A model generated the notes under the pieces. It was not told where the DNA came from. It made no database searches and saw only the letters and a program-made list of their open reading frames with translations. The position numbers and the translations under genes were made by a program. From positions 2,731,029 to 2,795,028 of the forward strand of contig NZ_CP015971.1 in NCBI RefSeq assembly GCF_001659705.1: 64,000 bases of DNA, given 5' to 3'. Below, in pieces: positions 56,558 through 64,000 of the stretch. This DNA comes from Arachidicoccus sp. BS20. GTDB lineage: Bacteria > Bacteroidota > Bacteroidia > Chitinophagales > Chitinophagaceae. Within the stretch, counting starts at the first letter, position 1. Every line of letters begins with the position of its first letter.

Positions 56558-58291
56558 ATGATAAAAAAAATTACAGGGTTTATTATATGCTTGATATTTT
56601 TTGCAGGAATGTTTGAATCTGTTCACGCGCAATCTGCAAAAACATTTTGCAACCCTGTTGATATACGTTATATGTTTCAGCCCGACGGCAAGTATCGTTC
56701 CGCCGCCGACCCGGCGATGGTTTTTTATAAAAACAAATATTGGCTGTTCGTCTCAAAGAATGATGGTTACTATGTTTCAGACGATTTGGTCAAATGGAAA
56801 TATATAAAAGGACAAGGTTATCCTACGGAAATATTTGCCCCTGCTGTTGTGGTTATTCACGATAAGTTGTACCTGACAACAGGCGGCGGCGAAGGCGCAG
56901 GGACTTTTACAACAGACAATCCCGCTTCGGGAATATGGACAAGGGTTTCAAATCCTGACAGAGGACTTGCCGATCCTGCAACATTTTTAGACGATGACGG
57001 TAAATTGTATTTGTATGATGATTGCAGCGACAAAAATCCTATTCGGGTTACGCAATTGGACACAACAACTTTTCATTCCGTTTCCCCGGTTGTTGATTTA
57101 TTTAAAGGCAATCCCGCCATGCACGGATGGGAAGTTCCCGGCGACAGCAGTGAACTGAAAAATAATGCACCCTGGGTTGAAGGCTCGTGGATGAATAAAA
57201 TTAATGGTAAATATTATTTGCAGTACGCGGCGCCCGGCACACAATACAAAACTTACGGCGACGGTGTGTACGTTTCCGACAAGCCGGAAGGACCTTTTAC
57301 TTATGCGCCATACAGCCCATTTTCTTTCAAGCCCACAGGTTTTGTTACAGGCACAGGTCATTCCTCTACTTTTAAAGACAGAAGCAATAATTACTGGCAC
57401 GTCAGCACGCTCTCCATTTCCGTAAGGCATATGTTTGAACGAAGGGTCGGATTATTTCCGACAGGCGTCCTTGACGATGGGCAACTCGTTTGCAATACTT
57501 ATCTCGGCGACTACCCGCAATATGCCGAAATGAAAGGAGAAAACGGTTGGAAAAATAATTTAACAGGATGGATGTTGCTGTCTTACGATAAGCCTGCAAA
57601 AGCATCTTCAGTTTTAGGAAAAAACGATAAACAAAACTTTGAAGTGTCTAATGCTTTTGATGAAAATATCCGCACATGGTGGAGTGCAAAAAGTGGTAAG
57701 AGCGGCGAATGGCTGGAAGTAGATTTGCAAAAGCAATGTCGTATTAACGCTATACAGGTAAATTTTGCCGACGAGGATGATACGATGCAAAATGGTTTTA
57801 TTAAAGACGGCTATGGATATTATGTTCTCACATCGTCTGACGGAAAAACCTGGACTAAAATTATCGACCATAGGAAAGATTTTAGAGATGCGCCACACAA
57901 TTACACGCAGTTGAACAAACCTGTAACAGCCCGTTATGTAAAAATCATCAATACCTATACGCCTGCCGGCGGAAAATTTTCGTTGTACGGTTTTCGGATA
58001 TTTGGAAAAGCTCCCGGGAAAAATCCTGAAGTCGTTAAAAATGTTGTTGCCAAATTGAATCCTAAAGATAAACGCGAGGTAACCGTTTCATGGAAGCCTG
58101 TGTCTGATGCGGATTTTTATATTATCCGGTACGGAATTGCGCCCGGTAAATTGTGGAGTAATTACCAGGTTTATAAAACAACTTCTTATACGATTCGTTC
58201 TTTGAACATCGGTATGCCATATTATTTCACTGTTGATGCCGTAAACGGGCATGGTATTACAAAAGGACAAAATCTTATCAGGCTGCGGTAA
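56558..58291 (+). CDS. GH43-family enzyme with discoidin and fibronectin-III domains
   Basis: 577 residues with signal peptide (GMFESVHAQ). The GH43 propeller (about 25-310) has its three acids: Asp in RSAADPAMVFYKNKYW, Asp in RGLADPATFLDDDG and Glu in WVEGSWMNKINGKYYL. It is followed by a discoidin-like carbohydrate-binding module (about 345-480: FDENIRTWWSAKSGKSGEWL) and a fibronectin-III domain (about 490-577: REVTVSWKPVSDADFYIIRY). The accessory domains suggest binding to a polymer and possibly surface location. It follows the PF20091 gene by 12 bases. The released sugar is unknown (arabinose, xylose or galactose in the family). Confidence 0.93.
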   Translation: MIKKITGFIICLIFFAGMFESVHAQSAKTFCNPVDIRYMFQPDGKYRSAADPAMVFYKNKYWLFVSKNDGYYVSDDLVKWKYIKGQGYPTEIFAPAVVVIHDKLYLTTGGGEGAGTFTTDNPASGIWTRVSNPDRGLADPATFLDDDGKLYLYDDCSDKNPIRVTQLDTTTFHSVSPVVDLFKGNPAMHGWEVPGDSSELKNNAPWVEGSWMNKINGKYYLQYAAPGTQYKTYGDGVYVSDKPEGPFTYAPYSPFSFKPTGFVTGTGHSSTFKDRSNNYWHVSTLSISVRHMFERRVGLFPTGVLDDGQLVCNTYLGDYPQYAEMKGENGWKNNLTGWMLLSYDKPAKASSVLGKNDKQNFEVSNAFDENIRTWWSAKSGKSGEWLEVDLQKQCRINAIQVNFADEDDTMQNGFIKDGYGYYVLTSSDGKTWTKIIDHRKDFRDAPHNYTQLNKPVTARYVKIINTYTPAGGKFSLYGFRIFGKAPGKNPEVVKNVVAKLNPKDKREVTVSWKPVSDADFYIIRYGIAPGKLWSNYQVYKTTSYTIRSLNIGMPYYFTVDAVNGHGITKGQNLIRLR

Positions 58292-58447
58292 TTTATTCAG
58301 CAAGATAGTTGTTTCTTAGTTTCGTACGCTTGCTCAAAGAACAATGATAAACTAATACATACACTGAGGAGTCGTCTTTTAAATCGGGCTCTACAAAATA
58401 TAAAACTTAGTTTGTAAAATAATTTTTCAATAAAGTAAACTTGACGA

Positions 58448-61400
58448 ATGAAGAAGTTTTTAACAGGTGCATTTTTTCTTTTTGCTGCCACCGGATTATT
58501 TGCTCAAAACATTGAAACAAAATTTAATAACAATGAAATCTTTGACAAAATAGGAAAAGGTTTGTGTGTCGTTGAAAATGGCGAGCTGAAAACCAAAAAT
58601 GCTTATGCCGCGTTCGGCGATATTTCATGGAAAAACTATCAATTCTCTTTTACGGCAACTACGCCTTCAACACAAAAAGAAGTGCAAATTTGGTCGGGCT
58701 TCCGCGCTGCCGACAGAGACGATAAATATGTGCTGGGTTTGAAAGGCGGCATTGAAAACGATTTGTATCTCGCACGGCTTGGTTATATGGGTGCTGACGA
58801 TTACCTCGCCTTGCGGCACATAGATTTTCCGTTGAAAACAGGCATTGCTTACACCATAAAAATTCAGGTTGCCGGGCAACGCATTCGTGTATTTTTAAAT
58901 AATGAAAAATTGCCGCGCATCGATATTGTTGATAAACACAATGAAAATAATCCTTCGGGAAAAATTATTCTTGGCGGTGGTTGGCTGGAAACCGATTTTC
59001 AGCATTTCTCTGTAAAGCCGCTTGCCGCAAATGCCTTGGATAATGTGCCAAGAGAAGAATATGCGCCTGTGCCTGTTGATAAAGAAAAATTAAGAAAAGC
59101 GCAGCGTGCATCTTATGCGCCTGTTGTTGTATCAAATATTAATGAAGCCCGAACGCAAATATCGCTTAACGGAAAATGGCTGTTCATGCCCGGTTACGAA
59201 GCAAAAAATGATGAAGCGGCAAAGCCTTCCAAGAGTGATAATCATTGGCACGTAATGCACGTGCCCGATTTCTGGAACCCTGATCACGTATGGCTTTTCG
59301 GCGAAATGTACGGCGATGTAAGTAAAGGCGTGTCGGACAGTTATTTTCAAAAAGAAGAAGACCGTTGCAATGCTTATACATTTGATTACAAAAAAACAAA
59401 CATCGGCTGGTACAGGCAATGGGTTGAGTTGCCGCAATCCATTAAAGGAAAGCACATTGAACTTTCATTTGACGCGGTTTCAAAAGTGGCGGAAGTTTGG
59501 GTAAACGGTAAAAAAGCAGGAAACCATGTGGGAATGTTCGGCGCGTTTAATGTGGATGTTACCAAGTTGTTGAAACCCGGAAAAAATTTGATAGCCGTTA
59601 AAGTGTATCGTGATTATATCAAAAACATTCAGGATGCCGACAAGATTGTAGGCGTTGCTGTTTCCGAAGAAGTAACGCAAAAAATGCTGAAAGACTTACC
59701 GCATGGTTTTCTGGACGATGACCCTGCGGGAATATGGCAGCCGGTTTCGCTAATTATAACCAATCCTTTGCATATAACAGATGTATTTATCAAACCGAAT
59801 TTGCAAGGAGCAGATTTTAATATTACGATAAAAAATTCTTCTTCATCACAGCAACAATTTTCTGTAAACACAGCAATTCATTCTATAGAAAATAATGGCT
59901 CTTTATTCAACGGAACGAATGTAAAATCATTGACGCTTCAACCGAATGAAGAAAGAATTTTCAGTTACTCGATTGATAATTTGCATCCGGAATTATGGTC
60001 GCCCGCTCATCCAAATCTGTATAATTTTCTTTTTTCGTTGACAGGAAATAATGATAAAACTGTTTATGATAATAAATTAATTCGCTCCGGGTTTAAAATA
60101 TTCACGACAAAAAATGGCTATCTATATTTAAACGGAAAGCCTTACTGGCTGCGGGGTGCAAACCAAACAGCCATGCCGCTCGCACCCAATGATACGGCGC
60201 TTGCAAACAAGTTTACACAACTGATGCACGCCGGCAATATGGAAGTTACGCGCACGCACACGGTACCCTATACGGAAACGTGGATGGACGCCGCCGACAA
60301 ATATGGCGCTGGCATTAGTTATGAAGGAACATGGCCCTGGCTGATGCTGGATAATTCGCCGATTCCGGACAAAAAACTGTTGGATATTTGGGCGAATGAA
60401 TTTTATGACCTTATCAAAAAATACCGGAATCATCCGTCGTTGATGATTTGGACGATGAATAACGAAATGAAATTTTATGGCGGAGACCCTGATAAGGAAA
60501 GAGCCATGCAAAAAATGAAAATCATTTCCGATGTAGTAAGGCATATCCGGAAAATAGATTCCACACACGTTATATGTTTCGACTCCAATTATTTCCGTTG
60601 GGCTGCCACAAAGCGCTTTGGGCAAGCGTTTATGGACAGCATTGATGATGGAGATATTGACGATGTCCATCAATACACCAATTGGTATGACGATGATATT
60701 TTTTCTGAATTTAATGGTCGTTTTCAAAAGATTCATAAATATCCCGGTCGTCCTTTAATCAGCCAGGAAATGTCCACCGGCTATCCCGATGAAACGGGTC
60801 ATTCAACGCGGTTTTATACATTGGTTCATCAAAATCCGTCATCGCTTGTAGGCAAGTTTGCTTACTCGTACAACGACCCGAAATATTTTATGACGAGTCA
60901 GTCATTTATTTCAAAAGAATTGGCGGAAGCCTTACGCAGATACAATCCTGAAGCATCGGGCGTATTGCATTTTTCTTTGGCAACGTGGTTCAGTAAAGTA
61001 TATAGCGCAAGCGATATAAAGCCGCAGCTTACATATTACCGCATGAAAAAAGCATTGCAGCCGGTATTGGTTTCTGCGGAATTGTGGGGACGACATTTTT
61101 ATGCGGGCGACACTTTGCCGTTGCGGGTTTGCGTTGTGAATGACGATGAGAATGCGCAAGATATTCCTGCCTCAACTTTGCAGTGGCAATTAACGGATAA
61201 AAACGGAAAAACATTTGCGCAAGGAACTGAAAATTTTCCTGCGGTAAAATATTACGGCAGGCAATGGATTTCTTTGGCAATAAATATTCCTGCAAATTTA
61301 CCATCATCAAGAACTGACGGAAAATTGATTTTGAAACTTGTGAGCAATAATAAATTGCTTTCGGAAAACGATTATGATTTGTTGTTTGCAAGGCATGAAT

Positions 61401-62053
61401 GGGCACGAGCATCAAATATTAGTAACATTGTTGTCTTGGATAAATCGGGAAAATTATTGCCTGTATTGAATGATTTGAAATTAAAATATACAACTGCAAC
61501 ATCTTTAACCGATGCACTTCAACATAAAGGCGTTCTTCTTTTATCGGGCTTCGATCAATCGAATACTTCACAAAGCGATATTGCATCGATTCGCAAATAC
61601 ATAGATGCAGGCGGCAAAGTTTTGATAACGGGAAAAGATGATATCGCTCCGCAAATTTTTCCGAAGGATATAAGAAATATTATTCCCGCCAATCCTCAGA
61701 TTGTGAATATGGAAATTCCCGAATCGCCTGTGTTTAAAGGTTTGCAACCGTTGGATATTCGCTATTTTAATGATGATAAGAACGAAGCCCCTTCCGTTTG
61801 CTTTGGCGCATATCAAATCAACAGAAATGCAAATGTTGAAGCATTGGCTTCTTCCGTGAAGATACATGGTTATCTGAGCGGTTCGTTGCAGCGAAGGTCG
61901 GCAACGCTTGACAAAATCAAAGGCTTTCCGATAGTGCAAATAACGGAAGGCGAAGGCATGGCAATACTTTCAACAATGGAATTTGAAAAAGGAATAACCG
62001 ACCCGGTTGCGGAAAAACTTTTGTCGAACATATTGGCATATCTGTCAAAATAG
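58448..62053 (+). CDS. Large GH2-family enzyme with LamG-like N-terminus and GATase-like C-terminus
   Basis: 1201 residues with signal peptide (FLFAATGLFAQ). Residues about 20-195 form a LamG/DUF1080-like domain (VQIWSGFRAADRDDKYVLGL). GH2 sugar-binding domain follows (WYRQWVELPQSIKGKHIEL, VAEVWVNGKKAGNHVGMFGA), then the barrel with acid/base Glu673 in WTMNNEMKFYGG and nucleophile Glu774 in LISQEMSTGY. The last about 200 residues (GVLLLSGFDQ, IRKYIDAGGKVLITGKDDI, EGEGMAILSTMEFEKG) look like the class-I glutamine-amidotransferase-like fold, as in the frameshifted GH2 upstream. The catalytic pair is intact. The substrate is unknown; its size and domains suggest action on a complex oligosaccharide. 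Confidence 0.9.
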   Translation: MKKFLTGAFFLFAATGLFAQNIETKFNNNEIFDKIGKGLCVVENGELKTKNAYAAFGDISWKNYQFSFTATTPSTQKEVQIWSGFRAADRDDKYVLGLKGGIENDLYLARLGYMGADDYLALRHIDFPLKTGIAYTIKIQVAGQRIRVFLNNEKLPRIDIVDKHNENNPSGKIILGGGWLETDFQHFSVKPLAANALDNVPREEYAPVPVDKEKLRKAQRASYAPVVVSNINEARTQISLNGKWLFMPGYEAKNDEAAKPSKSDNHWHVMHVPDFWNPDHVWLFGEMYGDVSKGVSDSYFQKEEDRCNAYTFDYKKTNIGWYRQWVELPQSIKGKHIELSFDAVSKVAEVWVNGKKAGNHVGMFGAFNVDVTKLLKPGKNLIAVKVYRDYIKNIQDADKIVGVAVSEEVTQKMLKDLPHGFLDDDPAGIWQPVSLIITNPLHITDVFIKPNLQGADFNITIKNSSSSQQQFSVNTAIHSIENNGSLFNGTNVKSLTLQPNEERIFSYSIDNLHPELWSPAHPNLYNFLFSLTGNNDKTVYDNKLIRSGFKIFTTKNGYLYLNGKPYWLRGANQTAMPLAPNDTALANKFTQLMHAGNMEVTRTHTVPYTETWMDAADKYGAGISYEGTWPWLMLDNSPIPDKKLLDIWANEFYDLIKKYRNHPSLMIWTMNNEMKFYGGDPDKERAMQKMKIISDVVRHIRKIDSTHVICFDSNYFRWAATKRFGQAFMDSIDDGDIDDVHQYTNWYDDDIFSEFNGRFQKIHKYPGRPLISQEMSTGYPDETGHSTRFYTLVHQNPSSLVGKFAYSYNDPKYFMTSQSFISKELAEALRRYNPEASGVLHFSLATWFSKVYSASDIKPQLTYYRMKKALQPVLVSAELWGRHFYAGDTLPLRVCVVNDDENAQDIPASTLQWQLTDKNGKTFAQGTENFPAVKYYGRQWISLAINIPANLPSSRTDGKLILKLVSNNKLLSENDYDLLFARHEWARASNISNIVVLDKSGKLLPVLNDLKLKYTTATSLTDALQHKGVLLLSGFDQSNTSQSDIASIRKYIDAGGKVLITGKDDIAPQIFPKDIRNIIPANPQIVNMEIPESPVFKGLQPLDIRYFNDDKNEAPSVCFGAYQINRNANVEALASSVKIHGYLSGSLQRRSATLDKIKGFPIVQITEGEGMAILSTMEFEKGITDPVAEKLLSNILAYLSK

Positions 62054-62076
62054 GAGATTAACTTTTTATAAAGAAA

Positions 62077-62091
62077 TTAATAGCGGATTAG
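62077..62091. promoter_or_regulatory. Candidate PUL operator (site E, weak)
   Basis: TTAAT-AGCGG-ATTAG, with a 5-base spacer, 100 bases before the last gene, followed by more TTAAT words to 62115. It is similar in position to site A. Confidence 0.3.
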
Positions 62092-62190
62092 TAATTGATT
62101 AATTAATTTATTAATCGATGAATATTTTCTTTACACAAGACAGCATAATCTCAGACTACCTATAGTGGTCGTCTTTAAAATAATAATATT

Positions 62191-64000
62191 ATGAAGCAGC
62201 GCGGCAATTTACACAAGGCATTTTGCAAAATAGGTATGTTAGCCCTTGTATATGTATTCATTGGAAGTATAGCAAATGCTCAGATAAATGTAATTAAACC
62301 TAATACAATTCAACAAACTATAAAAACTCTTTATCCAACCAAAGATTGGGTAATAGCAGACTTTACGGTAACCGACCCGAGATTTGGCGCGAAAGCCGAG
62401 CCGGGATTTGATAACAGAGCGGCTTTTCAGGCAGCTATTGATGCCGCATACAAAAATGGCGGCGGTATAGTATATGTGCCGGCAGGTCATTATGAGTTTC
62501 GCAGTACGCAAACCGCCGTTAAGAGCGTCAGAGTGCGACAAGGCTCAGATGAAACAATGAAAGATTTTAAATACCAATATGTGCTGAATATCCCGACAGG
62601 TGTGCAGCTTCGCGGCGATTGGGCTGACCCTGAATTACACCACGGGAAAGTACTTGGAACAATACTTGAAGTGCGCGTTGGGAAAAATGCGCCCAATTAT
62701 AACGGAACGGTTGAAAGCTGGTGGAACGACCCGCAGGCTAATAATGCGTTACATACTACCTATACCAGCATAGCCGACAGGTTTATCAATATGAATCCGG
62801 GAACGGGCGTAACCAATTTATCAATCTGGTATCCCGAACAGCAAATCAACAATATAAAACCCTATCCGTGGACATTATTTCAACCAAATGGCGACTGCGC
62901 AACGATTGAACACGTAACGCTTGTAAACGCCTACAATGGTTTTTATGCCGCTCCGGGCGAACTTCATTATGTTTTAAACAGCTATTTGACAGCGCTCCAT
63001 ACAGGAATTGAAATCCACGTATGCACCGACATCGGGCGTATTGAAAATGTAAAAATAGACCCGAAATACTGGGCTAATTCAGGGCTTCCGGGTTCGCCAT
63101 CGTTAGCGGAAATTACCGCATATACAAAAGCGAAGGGCATCGGATTTGAGTTGCACCGTTCGGATTGGGAGTATTTGTCATCACTATATATTTCGGGTTA
63201 TAAAACAGGTATGTGGATTGGGAGAGAACCCGGTTTCGCCGATGCGCCCAATGCGCAATTTTACAACATTCATATCGATAATTGCGATACCGGATTGTAT
63301 GTCCAGTCCGTAAATCCTTACGGGTTGCTATTTTCCAACTCTACATTCGGAGCGGAAAACGGTGGTAAAGCCGTATATTTTTATAAAGATTTCAAAACTT
63401 CCACGCAATTCAACGGCGTAGATTTCTCGGGACCTGTCGTAAGCGATGGCAGCGATGGCGTTATATCTTTTGAAAGTTGTACGTTTAGCAATTACAATGA
63501 AAACGCGCTTAAAATAAATAGCGGCAACATACTGCTGACGCAGTGCAATTTTAAAAAGCCTGCCGGTCATGTGTTGCTGGGTTCAAACGTGAATACGCTT
63601 AAATCGGTAAACTCAGGCTACAATGGTAAGCTGGAAGTTAAAAACAACAGCAAAGCTGCTAAGGTGGACGTTTATAACGGTAAAGAATATTTGTTTACCC
63701 CGATTCCTAAAAATATAGTTACGGATATTAAAACCCAGCCGAAACCTGAGTCAAACAAAGTATTGGAAGTTAATCTGCCGAAAGCAACGGGTTTTAACAA
63801 TGATGAGCCTACGGTAGATATATCGGCTAAATTACAAGCGGCGCTTAATACGGTTAAAGCCGCCGGAGGCGGTACGGTATATCTGCCTGCCGGAAGATAT
63901 TTATTAAACAATCCGGTTAAAGTTCCTTCCGGTGTTGAATTGCGGGGAATGTGGGATGTTCAGCACTATACACAAAGCGGCGGCACTGTTATATTTACAA
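62191..64000 (+). CDS. Secreted pectate-lyase-3/GH28-related beta-helix protein, 3' end outside window
   Basis: About 603 codons from ATG 62191 to the right edge, open throughout. A signal sequence (LVYVFIGSIANAQ) is followed by a first parallel beta-helix whose start reads FGAKAEPGFDNRAAFQAAID and GGGIVYVPAGHYEF. A second one begins near residue 525 (TVDISAKLQAALNTVKAAGG, TVYLPAGRYLL). Two tandem Pectate_lyase_3-type starts resemble the two-helix layout of GH55-like enzymes. Family members act on acidic or beta-1,3-linked polysaccharides; the activity here is not determined. It lies 137 bases after the GH2 gene, with its own upstream AT-rich control region. Confidence 0.85.
   Translation, partial: MKQRGNLHKAFCKIGMLALVYVFIGSIANAQINVIKPNTIQQTIKTLYPTKDWVIADFTVTDPRFGAKAEPGFDNRAAFQAAIDAAYKNGGGIVYVPAGHYEFRSTQTAVKSVRVRQGSDETMKDFKYQYVLNIPTGVQLRGDWADPELHHGKVLGTILEVRVGKNAPNYNGTVESWWNDPQANNALHTTYTSIADRFINMNPGTGVTNLSIWYPEQQINNIKPYPWTLFQPNGDCATIEHVTLVNAYNGFYAAPGELHYVLNSYLTALHTGIEIHVCTDIGRIENVKIDPKYWANSGLPGSPSLAEITAYTKAKGIGFELHRSDWEYLSSLYISGYKTGMWIGREPGFADAPNAQFYNIHIDNCDTGLYVQSVNPYGLLFSNSTFGAENGGKAVYFYKDFKTSTQFNGVDFSGPVVSDGSDGVISFESCTFSNYNENALKINSGNILLTQCNFKKPAGHVLLGSNVNTLKSVNSGYNGKLEVKNNSKAAKVDVYNGKEYLFTPIPKNIVTDIKTQPKPESNKVLEVNLPKATGFNNDEPTVDISAKLQAALNTVKAAGGGTVYLPAGRYLLNNPVKVPSGVELRGMWDVQHYTQSGGTVIFT

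Noticed and set aside
1-64000. CRISPR arrays, rRNA genes, phage genes or an ECF sigma/anti-sigma pair
   Set aside because: None seen: no regularly spaced repeats, no rRNA-like stretches, no phage structural genes and no sigma-70 region 2/4 motifs near SusC.

Overview
The window looks like a chromosome segment of a Bacteroidetes bacterium, probably Chitinophagaceae. Evidence: a SusC/SusD pair, many secreted glycoside hydrolases, TAnnTTTG-type -7 boxes, an AT-rich genome with weak Shine-Dalgarno signals, a Bacteroidetes-type lanthipeptide dehydratase, and a LytS/LytTR pair. The genus is inference.

Left part (1-9780). The window opens inside a LanB-type lanthipeptide dehydratase (minus strand, cut by the left edge). 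Then come a tRNA with CAT anticodon and its terminator, a membrane GT2 glycosyltransferase, a Crp/Fnr regulator with a cupin and a DUF4267 membrane protein, a convergent beta-hydroxyacid dehydrogenase and purD, tRNA-Leu(CAG), and an AAA ATPase gene that appears frameshifted at its 5' end.

Middle part (9781-17773). An NHL-repeat lipoprotein is followed by a signalling module: a TPR/LytS-type histidine kinase (minus), two small lipoproteins (plus) and a LytTR response regulator (plus). Two near-identical 64-bp direct repeats, both inside decayed C-terminal remnants of what looks like a serine recombinase, flank this module.

Right part (17774-64000). One very large polysaccharide utilization locus, all on the plus strand except an IS transposase. 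The first block holds GH92, a GH71/99-like protein, an alpha/beta-hydrolase broken by an IS982-type element, a frameshifted GH2, a one-component membrane regulator (LamG/Kelch-like sensor, one TM helix, SARP-type winged helix), GH3, a bimodular SGNH plus alpha/beta-hydrolase esterase, and a DUF5703 protein. After a gap with a six-hairpin-glycosidase remnant, the second block holds SusC, SusD, a DUF3823 lipoprotein, GH31, GH43, GH3, GH95-like, a GH2 beta-mannosidase-like enzyme, a PF20091-type hydrolase, GH43 with discoidin and FN3 domains, a large GH2, and a beta-helix protein cut by the right edge. The mix implies a branched, acylated plant or fungal heteropolysaccharide, taken up by SusCD and trimmed in the periplasm; the exact glycan cannot be read from the sequence. 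A TTAAT-N6-ATTAA motif recurs upstream of several transcription-unit heads and is a candidate operator.

Four loci are damaged: the ATPase, the esterase, the GH2 and the glycosidase remnant. The locus may therefore be partly decayed, although frameshifts from sequencing error cannot be excluded.
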